Positions 54,850 to 64,000 of a stretch of DNA of 64,000 nucleotides are shown piece after piece. Made by a program: the position numbers and the translations under genes. The stretch spans positions 333,820,177 to 333,884,176 of the forward strand of contig NC_090448.1 in NCBI RefSeq assembly GCF_031143425.1, in the 5' to 3' direction. Positions within the stretch are counted from its first letter, which is position 1. Each line of letters opens with the position of its first letter. The notes beneath the pieces are model-generated. The model was not told where the DNA came from. It searched no databases and saw only the letters and a program-made list of their open reading frames with translations. This DNA is from Pleurodeles waltl (taxonomy: Eukaryota; Chordata; Amphibia; Caudata; Salamandridae).

Positions 54850-56570
54850 ATGACATCTAAGAAGACAGGTTTCAAGCCGTGCGGTGCCTGCCACCATGCC
54901 ATGTCAGTGACAGACCCCCATAAAGTATGCCTCTGCTGTTTGGACTGAGACCATGACTGAAAGTCGTGTTTAGACTACTGTGCCATGGTTCTGAAAGCTT
55001 TGAGTGAGTGGTCCTTGAAGCTTATTGCAGCCCAGCAGTCAACGTCAGTTGGCGTGACTCCTCGGAAGTCGTGGTCCCATTCGAGGAGGAGCTCGTGGGA
55101 CAGCTCCAGGAGCCCCAAGCCCTCTTAATCTCACTCGAGGTCCTCTGGGCGCTCGGGGAAGAGGCACAAGAAGTCGCCCAAGTGGATTTCGTCTTTACTT
55201 TGCCCGTCGGCCGACGAGGTCTGACGCGAACGTCGACGTTCCAGGCACAGTTCCGCAGAACCGTTGCCAGGGCCAACTTCAAGCTTCCTCTCCCCTTCCG
55301 GGAGCCAGAGCGACCCCCGCTCAAATCAGTGAGCTTTATGAGGCCATGCGTCTCGTATTTGAGTGGGCTGGCAGTGCCAGCACACCTTTGGGCCCTGTGG
55401 CGTCAGCAGAGGCCCCATCAGGTTCCATGCTTGCGGCTTTGTTGCCAATGCGGTCTCTTGGATCCGATATCAGATCCGGAATGACGCCGAGTCCACACAG
55501 TCTGCCTCGTCCAGCGTCGATCCCTACTTTGACGCTCCCCTCGCCCACCGGTAGCGCATGCCCCATTCTAATACCAGATGACCCGGAGCCAGGATGGCGT
55601 TGTATGACGCCTATTTCGCTGCCAACAGGTGCCAGATCATTGCCTGAGCTTTTCTGTGATCAGCCAAGCATTGTTGAGGAATGGGAGGGGGGGGGGGGTC
55701 TTAGGACTCTCTGGAGTCTCAGTTGGAACAAATGGACTGGAATGAGGAATTAGGAGAAGCCTGTGAACTGGACACCTCTACCGATGTTCGCATGCTCTCA
55801 CCTCCTTCGGTGGCTACAGAGGAAGGAACATTGTATGCTATGGTTGTGCATAGGGCAACTAAGGTCCTGGACCTAGATCTGCATACGGTACTGGTCAGGT
55901 CTAAACTCCTGACTGAGGTGCTTCAGCTGGGAGCCTGCACATCGGAACTGAAGTTACCCTTTAATGAAGCCCTCAAGGATGTCCTGCTGGGGATGTGGTC
56001 CAAACCCAGCACAGGGGCACCTGTAAATAGAACAATTAGCTGCCGCCATCGCCCAGCTCCAAGAGATCCTAGCTTTCTAACACAATACCCTACCCCGGAG
56101 AGGTTGATCGTCCAAGCCTCCACTTCCCATGGCCCCTTCTCTTCTCCTCCCCCGGATAGGGAATCCGAGAGGCTGGACCAGCTTGGGAAGAAGAAGTTTT
56201 CTTCCTCCAGCCTGGTATTGAGGTCAGTAAAGACCTCATGCCTATTGGGCTGTTTTTCCCATACTTTATGAGATACGATGGCACAGATGCTGCTTCAGGA
56301 CCCGGAGGGCATGCGGAACACTCTCTCACAAGCAGTCAAGGATGGGAGAGATGTAGCCAAGTTTACTATCAGGTGTGGTTTGGCCACAACTGACTCGCTG
56401 GGTAAAGCGATTTCGTCGACGGTGGCCCTTTGTTGCCATACCTGGCTTCGTACATCTAGCTTTTCGGGGGATGTCCAGGCAAACCTTATGGACATGCCCT
56501 TTGATGGGTCCTGCATATTTGGTGAAAAGGAAGGCTCGGCACTGGAGCGCTGAAAGAATTCTCAAGCTAC
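54850..56570 (+). pseudogene. DIRS C gag-like protein
   Basis: The ATG at 54850 begins MTSKKTGFKPCGACHHAMS, then TDPHKVCLCCLD with the conserved zinc-binding-like module, broken by a stop within DHD. Serine/arginine-rich sequence follows. The C-terminal helical part is at 56278-56550 (TLSQAVKDGRDVAKFTIRC, then LCCHTWLRTSSFSGDVQANL), shared with element B. A G run at 55686-55698 adds a slip site. The protein would coat the element RNA; this copy has at least four breaks. Confidence 0.65.
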
Positions 56571-56589
56571 GGCCAGGTCCTTGGGCCTC

Positions 56590-57597
56590 TCGGCGACCCC
56601 TTGCCAACATTCTGTCTTATGCCCCATTCAAGGTGTCAAAAGGGCCAGCGTACCGCGCCATCCACAGACCAGCCACTGTCCTCCGTCAGGTCAGCGTCCT
56701 GTGCGGGGACGAGGTAGTGGTACCTTCAGACCCAGAGGGTCTGCCCAGAAGTCGTTCATCTTCCAGCCCCCTTCCTCCACAGTGCCCAAGTCCTTCAAGT
56801 GTGATTCTGCAGGACCACATGCATCCAGTTGGAGGGAGGATTCAATTTCATCCCCCTCACTGGCGGTCCATAACATTGTACAAATGGGTCTTGCATATCA
56901 TACAGAAGGGCTATTCCCTCCCCTTCCAGTCTTTCCCTCCCTCTGTGCCTCCTTTCAAAGAACTACTGGTGGAGGATCACATAGTCTTACTCTGTGAGGA
57001 GGTTTCGGCTCTGTTGGCCAAAGGAGCCATAGAAAGGTTCCCAGTGTCAGAAGTAGGCAGTGGCTGTTATTCCTGTTACTTTCTGATACCCAAAATGAAC
57101 AAGGGTCTTTGACCTTTTCTGGATTTGTGGGACGTAAATCTCTTTCTTAAAAAGGAGACATTCAAAATGCTCACTCTGGCTCTAGTCTTGTCTGCCCTAG
57201 ACCAAGTAGACTGGACTTGCAGTATGCGCATTTTCACATCCCCATCTTACCTCCCCACTGGCATTACTTGTGGTTCAAGGTGGGCCGCAAGCACTTTCAG
57301 TTTACTGTGCTCCCCTTCGGTCTCACCAGTGCCCCTCGGGTGTACACCAAAGTGATGCCGGTGGTAGCAGCTCATCTGCGCAGGTTAGGGGTTTCAGCCT
57401 TCCCCTACCTTGACGACTGGCTGTCAAAGGCTCCTTCACCACAGGCTGTCGTCACTCACCTTCAGACTGCAGCAAACCTTTTGCTGGGGTTCAGTATAAA
57501 CGTGCTGAAGTCATACCTGACTCCCTGTCATAAGCTCCTTTACATCGGAACTGATCTTGACACAGTGCAGTTTCGGGCTTATCCTCCTGAGCAGTGA
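56590..57597 (+). pseudogene. DIRS C reverse transcriptase
   Basis: The linker and fingers are at 56830-57110 (LQFHPPHW-like, then FKELLVEDHIVLLCEEVSAL, SCYFLIPKMNKGL). A stop and frameshift follow. The palm at 57217-57597 has FQFTVLPFGLTSAPRVYTKV and AFPYLDDWLSKAP, with the catalytic YLDD, then GFSINVLKSYLTPC. The usual KKDG is replaced by KMNK, a change near the template grip. The domain stops at a TGA at 57596. Confidence 0.8.
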
Positions 57598-57778
57598 GTC
57601 CAGGATATTCATGTTATGATACTAATGTTTCAGCCTCTATCCTGGATTACGGTAAGACAGACTCTGAGGCTGTTGGGCCTCCTGCATCCGGTTAATCAGA
57701 TATGCCAGATGGCATATCAGAGCTCTGCAGTGGGACCTGAAGTTCCAAAAGGCACAGCATCAGGGTAATCTCTCCGAC

Positions 57779-58250
57779 ATGGTTCAGATCTCAGAGGGAA
57801 CTGCAAAAAATCTGCACTGGTGGTTAGTGAACTGCGATTGGGTCAGAGGCAGACTCCTCTCCCTTTACCAACCAGATCTCACAGTAGTGACCAGTGCGTC
57901 ACCTCTGGGATGGGGCGGCCATCTTGTAGAGGTGCAGATCAGAGGCCTCTGGTCTCTGGCGGAATCCAGACTCCATATCAACTTACTGGAGCTCCGGGCG
58001 ATCCGACTGGCATTGAAAGCATTTCTTCCTTTTGTAAAAGGGAAGATGGTGCAGGTGTTCACGGACAACACCACTGCGATGTACTGCAACAAGCAAGGCG
58101 GTGTGGGGTTGTGGACCCGTTGTCAAGAGGCCCTGCATCTCTGTACATAGCTGGAACAGCAGGGCATAACCCTGGTTGTTCAACACTTGGCAGGTTCTCT
58201 GAACGCCAGGGCAGACAACCTCTGCCACTGATGCCTAGCGGATCATGAGT
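57779..58250 (+). pseudogene. DIRS C RNase H
   Basis: The 123-residue frame has VVTSASPLGWGGHL, NLLELRAIRLALKAF and QVFTDNTTAMYCNKQGG. The first catalytic aspartate (TDAS in related copies; TTDTS in B) reads as serine here, so the active site is incomplete. The C-terminal part shifts frame after LHLCT (58150). The order after the reverse transcriptase is as in element B. Confidence 0.75.
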
Positions 58251-58599
58251 GGTGTCTCCACCCGGAGGTGGCACAAGGATTCTTTTGGCAGTGGGGAGGG
58301 CCCTGATTAGATCTGTTTGCCTCCGCAGAGAACGCTCAGTGTCAGCAATATTGCGCGTTGAATTTTCTAAGGCGGCACTCGCTCTGCAACGCTTTTCGTC
58401 GTGAGTAGAGTTCAAGCCTCCTATATGCCTTTCCGCCCCTATCACTTCTGCCCAGAGTTCCCAAGAAAATCAATAATGACTGGGCCCAAGTATTCCTGCT
58501 GGCTCCAGACTGGGCACAAAGAGTCTAGTATCCTGTGGTTCTGAAACTGAGCATCGATCCCCCGATCAGGATGCCCCTTTAGGAAAATCTTCTGTCGCA

Positions 58600-59655
58600 G
58601 TAGCAGGGGAAGGTTCTCCACCCAAACCTGTCAACTCAACGCCTTCATGTGTGGAGATTGAGCGGCAACAGTTGACAGCCTTTGACCTTCCTCCCGAAGT
58701 CTGTAAAGTTATTCTGGCAGCCAGGCGTCCCTCCATTAAGAAGGTATACGCCTGCCGTTGGAAGCAATTTGTAAATTGTTGTACAGAAAGATATACTGAT
58801 CCTCCTCCTGCTTCTCTCTCTGACATTCTTTCTTTATCTTACCCCTTGCCCAGCATGGTTCTGCCTTGGGCACTCTAAGCGGGTATCTTTTTGCCCCATC
58901 GGCCTTTCTTCGGCTGCTTGATCAGCCTTCATTATTTAAATCACCTATTGTACATAGATTTCTCAAAGGGCTTGTACATATGTTTTCCCCCTACATCCTT
59001 TGTTATGCCTCAGTGGTACTTAAATCTAGTTCTCACATTTTGTTCGTGTGTGCTCCCTTTGAGCCATTACATAACTGTCCCCTCCGGCTGCTCACGATCA
59101 AGACAACCAGGAGGGTGAGTGAGTGAGATGCAGGCTCTCTCATCTAAGCCGCCGTATCTCACCATGTTCCCAGACAAGGTGGTACTCAGAACTCGTTCCT
59201 CTTTCCTCCCCAAGGCGGTGATCCCATTTCGAGTCAAAACATTATCCTGCCCAACTTTGTTCCACCGCATCCCTCCAAAGAAGAGGAGATACTCCACCGA
59301 CTGGACCCAAAAAGAACGTTGTTGTTCTACCTAGGATGACCAACTCTTTGTGGGGTAGGTGGGAGGAAAGAAGGGTCGGGCAGTGCAGAAACGAACCATT
59401 TCGCGCTGGGTCGTTTTCTGCATTTAGATCTGCTACACACTGGCCAAGAAGCGGCCTCCTGAGGGCTTGAGGGCTCATTCCACCAGGGACAAGGCTGCTA
59501 TTAATGCACTAGCACAAGTTGTTCCAGTCCTGGATATCTGTCAGGCAGCAACATGTATATCATTGCACACATTTGAAAGACACTACTGCCTGGACAATCG
59601 GGTCCGTAGAGACAGGCATTTTGCCTGTTCAGTTCTAGACGACTTTCTAGTATAA
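58600..59655 (+). pseudogene. DIRS C tyrosine recombinase
   Basis: The core-binding domain is at 58651-58850 (IERQQLTAFDLPPEVCKVIL, then YACRWKQFVNCC). The next part shifts frame (SLFKSPIVHRFLKGLVH, 58920; LLTIKTTRRVSE with the first R, near 59110). The end is at 59467-59655 with RAHSTRDKAAINALAQVV, VLDICQAAT and FERHYCLDNRVRRDR, so HxxR and the tyrosine are present. At least three frame changes inactivate it. Confidence 0.82.
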
Positions 59656-59781
59656 GGAAATTTGTTCGCAGCCAACTGCCAGGAGGTTACGGCTTGGGTA
59701 TCTATTCTGAGGTAAGGAATCTGCAGCTAGAAGTCTCTATCAGATGGGTAATTGTGCCACTATATGAAGCCGACGAGCCAC

Positions 59782-60178
59782 CTGACGAACAAGTTACTTA
59801 CCTTCGGTAACGCATTATCTGGTAGTAACTTTATCTAGCTGCAGATTCCTTACCTTAGAATTTCCTGGCGTGAGCTTGGAATCCAGAAGTTTTGTGCAAC
59901 TTTGAGTGGTGTCGTTCTGATCCGCATGGTCTTGTCGTCGGAGCTATCTGTGATGTCACAGTCGCCTACAAAGCCACCACCCAGGCGGGTGTACATCAGT
60001 TCCTTTTCCACTAACTTCCACGCCAGAAGCACAGAGCCATGGATAGAACTAACAGTTTGTCTGTGCAAAATCAATCTATGACCCTATCAGACATGTCCGC
60101 AGAGTGGGGAGGCATGGATGGGTGTAAGGAATCTTCAGCTGATGCGTTACCAAAGGTAAGTAACTTGTTTGTCAGGTG
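59782..60178. repeat. DIRS C foldback right end with a copy of its left end
   Basis: 59782-59856 (ACAAGTTACTTACCTTCGGT, then TAACGCATTATCTGG) is inverted at 60119-60178 (ACCAAAGGTAAGTAACTTGT). Between them, 59860-60010 is a direct copy of the left end of element C (54560-54740; compare TCAGCTTGGAATACAGAAG with TGAGCTTGGAATCCAGAAG, and the shared CACCACCCAGGCG and GTACATCAG). Confidence 0.75.
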
Positions 60179-61196
60179 GCTGCTCAGCTTCATATGCCGG
60201 CACGATTGCCCCTTGATGAATGTGTGGCAAGCAGTGTCAACCACCTACAGGCTGCCCCCAGGTCAGATGCACCCGGGGAGTGGCGGTTTCTAGTGGATTA
60301 CATGTGCAGTTCAGCAGAGTTCATTCAAGGAGCAACTGCCCTGTTCGCTGGCAAAACCATGCCCCTGACACTGGTGCACTATTCTTAAGACAGCAGGAAC
60401 GAGCCACCAGTTTTATTTTTTTCAAACACATGCTAGATGGTTCCAGTGATGGTTTGCACCATTCTGCCCCAATTATAATACCTCCATCCTTTTTTTTTTT
60501 TTTTTTTTTTTATTGCCGCTTCATCTTGATAAAGGCAACCTTATGGTTTTCATTGCCCTAAATTATGCACCCTGATAAAAGGATAGCGATCTTCCTTAAA
60601 TAGTAACACAAATGATCCCCCGCTTGATAGACCCTGGGAGTTTTCCACACCCCTTTGGAGGTTTTACAGATTTTCCTTATCTGGTTAGTAGGCTACAATG
60701 CACTTCTCTTGTGAATGGTTTGAGGTAGATGTTCACTCTGTTCAAAGCCTACTCCCAGTGAATCCATCTGTACCTCTTGACCTCATTTCAGTGAGGTTTG
60801 GAGTTCCACTGCATATTTTTTTTTATTCCCATTCTAACTATGCAAGAAGAATGAAGTCTTCTTGATGACCAATACAATTTTTTTCTGTTGCCGAAATAAA
60901 ATCCTGAATTGGCTGAAGCTGGAGCCCTGCCTGTCCCAATCAGCACAGGTTTGGGCACTCTATATTTTTTTTCCTTCTAGAAACTGGGATTTTCTCTTCT
61001 GCCCAGTGTTTTAATCAACATTTGGATCTGTAAAATGCGCTGTGGGTCATGGAAATAAAATGGAATCAACTATGCCATAAAGTTTGAAATTAAATATAAT
61101 TTTTGTTTTCTGCGTTTCACTACATATTTACCAACATATAATTACTTCAGCCTAGTGATACACTGAATATGTATCACAAAATTAATGTATGATTTT
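60179..61196. other. Unassigned sequence with a T22 run
   Basis: I see no recognised gene here. A T run at 60490-60511 could be the tail of a minus-strand retroposon, but no body was identified. Confidence 0.4.
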
Positions 61197-61822
61197 GATG
61201 GATACTTCTAACCACAGATTACTCACTTTGGAATTCTCGTCTGGATCTGGGAACTTTTTCCAGTAATACTCTTGCACACCACTGGATGGTGCCATGGGGC
61301 TCCATGCCATCTCAATAGTGAGAGAGGAACAACAATAGTGCTATTCCTGCACTCTGTCAATTCTTTTATAGCCCTGCCTTCAGATATAGATCTTCATCTC
61401 TGCTCCACTCCCAAATTCTTTGGACTCCTGTCAACTCCTGAAACAAAATTCATTGTACTAGAGTACAGTGTCCCCTCCTAAATCTAACGGTTTCGAACCA
61501 TGCTGTGACTGTTGGAAACGGATGTTGGTCATTGATCTGGACAAGGTGTGTCTCTGGTGTTGGGTCTCAGGACATTAATAAAAATTGTGTATTAAGTGTG
61601 CCCTCAAACACCCGAAAATGAGCCAAGATCGAGAACTAAACTGCACTTCGCCAAACATAAGTATGAATCTCAACCCTTACATAAGGCCCACTCATGCTCT
61701 AGGTCACCTGTGAGAAGTCCAAATCAAAATCCAAACACAGGCACAAAAAGGGAAGCTGGACTCAATCCCATCCTGCCACTTCATAGCCAAGGACGTGGTG
61801 CAAGGCAATGCTAATCAATCTC
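61197..61822 (+). pseudogene. DIRS element E: left end and gag start
   Basis: The left-end style is GATGGATACTTCTAACCACA then GATTACTCACTTTGGAATTC. This is followed, at about 61490-61600, by the gag cysteine module CCDCWKRMLVIDLDKVC then LWCWVSGH with two stops. The serine/histidine-rich continuation (61596-61814) resembles DIRS gag. LTR copy 4 interrupts it at 61823. It belongs to the same broad family as A and C. Confidence 0.6.
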
Positions 61823-62121
61823 CGTAGGAAGCTGGCCTGGTGTGTGGTGGGTACCTATGGTACTTACACCTTATACCAGGTCCAGGTATCCCCTCTTAGT
61901 GAAGTGTAGGCAGTGTCTTGAAGCCAGGCTCTCTAGAGGCAGTTGTGGATGAGCAGCCAAGGCTTATCTAGGAGACATGTAAAGCTCATGCAATACCACT
62001 GTAGTCACACAGCACTCACACACGAAAGAAAACACTCAGTTGTACAAAAATAGTTTTGTTTTTTTTAACAAATCACCACAAAGTACTAGATAGTTGACTC
62101 ACCCTTAGGGAGTCATTAATA

Positions 62122-62183
<62 letters not shown>

Positions 62184-64000
62184 TAGCAATCAGAAATATA
62201 GATAGAAAATGTTAGAAAACAGTGCAAACAGCAATAACCAATACTACAATAGTAACCCTAGGGGGGCACAAATGGTATGCTAAAAAGAGGAAATGCGTAC
62301 AAGGTACCCCCACTTAGGTAAGTAAAATATGTAGAGGGGACCTGGAGGTATTAGAAAACCACAAAGGTAATTAGCACAGTGCCCCCCAACGACCAGGAAT
62401 GCAAGAGTAAAACACTGGATTCAACCCAAACCACCCAAAAGGAGGAAAAGAAGAAAAAGAAGACACCCACAGAGGACTGCAAGAAAACCAGGGCTGGATT
62501 CCTGAAGAGAGAAGACGTGGAGAGAGGGGACCAAGTCCACGAGTCACAGTGGAGTCCAGGAGGAGTAGGAGGTACTCCCCACCCAGCTGTGGATGCAGGA
62601 GTTGGTGTATGGTACTGAAGAACAGGTTGGCACTGCAGCCCTGGAGCCGGCGAAGAGTTCCTGAGGGATGCAGATGTCCCACGCCGGAAGGAAGATTGCA
62701 GATGGGTGTTGGTGCAGGATTTCCACCAACAAGCCTTGGGAAAGGCATACTCACAATTAGTGGGAAAGAGGTGCTGCCGGGGGCCAGCAAGGCCCAGGAG
62801 GACTCAACCCTGGAGGGGGAGTCACAGGGGACCCTCAGCGTCGTAGAGAATCCACAGGAGCAGGGGCAGCACCCACAGGAGTCTCACAGGATGGGGACAC
62901 AGGCGTCACAGAAGGAGCCCACACAGCATTACAAACGTGTAGCCCACGCTGCAGGAGAACCACACAGGAGACTGTGCTTTGCAGGATGGTGTGCTGGGAG
63001 CTGGAGCTACACGTCGCCTAGAGATCCCTTGGAGGAGATGCAAGCAAGCATGGCAGCTGCAAGAGACACGTTGCACAGGGGTACTGTCCTGCGTGGGAAG
63101 GCAAAGGCTTACTTCCACCAAACCTGGATAGCTGCAGAGAGGCCCAGGAGGACTACTCTGGACCACCACCCATGAGAGAGGATCCACACAGCCAGTCGTC
63201 GGTGCCTGCTGTTGCAGGGGAGTGACTCCTTCATTCCCAGGGAGATTCCTTCTTCATCTTGTGCAGGCTGAAGAGCTGCAGTCTTTTGAGGATGCAGGGC
63301 AAGAAAATTGTTGCAACGCTGGCAGGAGCCCTGGGAACAATGTTGCTGAGGAGTCCTTTCTTCTTGAAAGCAGCTTGTTGGGTCCTGGAGGTTCTAGGTG
63401 CAGATCCGGAGGCCAGAAGTGGAACCAGAGGTTGCAGATAAGTCCTGCTGGAATCTTTGAAGCCGAATCTGACGGCCCACCCAAGAGAGAGACCGTAAAT
63501 AGCCCTGAAAGAGGGACTGGTCACGTAACCAGGTAAGCACCTATCAGAAGTGGGCTCTGATGTCACTTGCCTGGCCTGGCCACTCAGATGCTCCCAGAGT
63601 CCCTGCCAACCTTAGAAACAAGATGGCAGAACCCAGGGACCCACTGGAGGAGCTCTGGGCATCACACCTGGGGTGGTGATGAACAGGGGAGTGGCCACTC
63701 CCCTTTCCATTGTCCAGTTTCGTGCCAGAGCAGGGACTGGGGGTCCCTGAATCGGTGTCAACTAGTTTATGCATGGAGGGCACCAAATGTGCCCTTCAAA
63801 GCAAACCAGTGGGTTGGGGAGGCTACCCCTCCCAAGCCAGTCACACCTATTTCCAAAGGGCGAGGGTGTTACCTCTCTCTCCCAAAGGAAATCCTTTGTT
63901 CTGCTTTCCTGGGCTTGATCAGATCAAGCAGCAGGAGGGCAGGAACCTGTCTGAGGGCTGACAGCAGCTGGGCTGCCTGGAATACCCTGTAAAACTGGTG
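61823..64000 (+). mobile_element. Long LTR-like element, copy 4 (runs out of the window)
   Basis: It starts CGTAGGAAGCTGGCCTGGTG, with C in place of the terminal T, and follows copy 3 closely through GAGACATGTAAAGCTCATGC and the GC-rich interior. The window ends before its right border. An expanded (TA)n run lies inside at 62125-62178 where copy 3 has only a short AT-rich piece. No coding sequence was accepted. Confidence 0.75.
62125..62178. repeat. (TA)n microsatellite, about 54 bases, within LTR copy 4
   Basis: Uninterrupted TA. Copy 3 has ACACTATTATATACACA at the matching place, so this is a local expansion. Confidence 0.95.

Larger units (their letters stand above)
54527..59746 (+). mobile_element. 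DIRS-type retrotransposon C, full-length but decayed
   Basis: The left terminal repeat (CATCTGATAGAGACTTCTAG, from 54532) is inverted at 59710-59746 (CTAGAAGTCTCTATCAGATG). Gag, reverse transcriptase, RNase H and recombinase lie between in DIRS order. All genes carry stops or frameshifts. A complex foldback end follows (59782-60178). Its subfamily is close to A in the ends, but the body includes the reverse transcriptase that A lacks. Confidence 0.85.

Noticed and set aside
1..64000. tRNA, rRNA or other structured RNA genes
   Set aside because: No A/B-box plus cloverleaf or rRNA-like segment was noticed by eye; a covariance-model search would be needed to exclude them.

Overview
The window is vertebrate nuclear DNA made almost entirely of transposable elements, with a thin thread of host coding sequence. 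Several abundant DIRS-type tyrosine-recombinase retrotransposons, a very large autonomous Harbinger element with CGG-rich ends, Harbinger-type MITEs, very long LTRs and giant introns point to a salamander genome. A newt such as Pleurodeles is my best guess, because Harbinger/MITE expansion is known there. No prokaryotic gene organisation, CRISPR array, rRNA or tRNA was recognised.

Host gene. Three short plus-strand segments at 12109-12285, 13223-13298 and 38016-38100 look like consecutive exons of one protein. All have AG/GT borders, open frames and matching intron phases (0, then 1). A further candidate exon at 11604-11758 does not phase-match. I do not recognise the protein. The intron between the last two exons is about 24.7 kb and holds most of the elements described below.

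Layout. 1-3742: long LTR-like repeat, interrupted by a complete Tc1/mariner element with an intact transposase (1833-3395). 3743-6886: decayed minus-strand LINE. 8255-8877: end of a DIRS element. 8878-11528: complete copy of the same LTR family with a 5-bp target duplication. 11604-13298: host exons and a MITE. 14899-31150: DIRS element A, non-autonomous, carrying a tandem duplication of 2574 bp and a 10.5-kb Harbinger transposon (20147-30622, TTA target duplication) inside its recombinase gene. 31257-36400: DIRS element B, the most complete. 36420-37040: inverted DIRS ends. 38016-38100: host exon. 41110-41274: MITE. 42066-45951: minus-strand LINE joined to a minus-strand Ty3/gypsy element (45952-49380). 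50652-53494: third LTR copy. 54527-60178: DIRS element C with a foldback end. 61197-61822: start of another DIRS element. 61823-64000: fourth LTR copy, cut by the window edge.

The most interesting system is the Harbinger element. It encodes a DDE transposase and two different spliced Myb/SANT-like proteins, each an N-terminal DNA-binding domain followed by a C-terminal coiled-coil-like region, where one Myb-like partner is usual. Clusters of GGCGGT/ACCGCC words lie at both ends and in the shared promoter between one Myb gene and the transposase. The element also contains about 2.4 kb of related minisatellites. A 25-bp piece of that minisatellite, inverted, sits at the junction of the neighbouring tandem duplication, which suggests a template-switching event or an assembly artefact.
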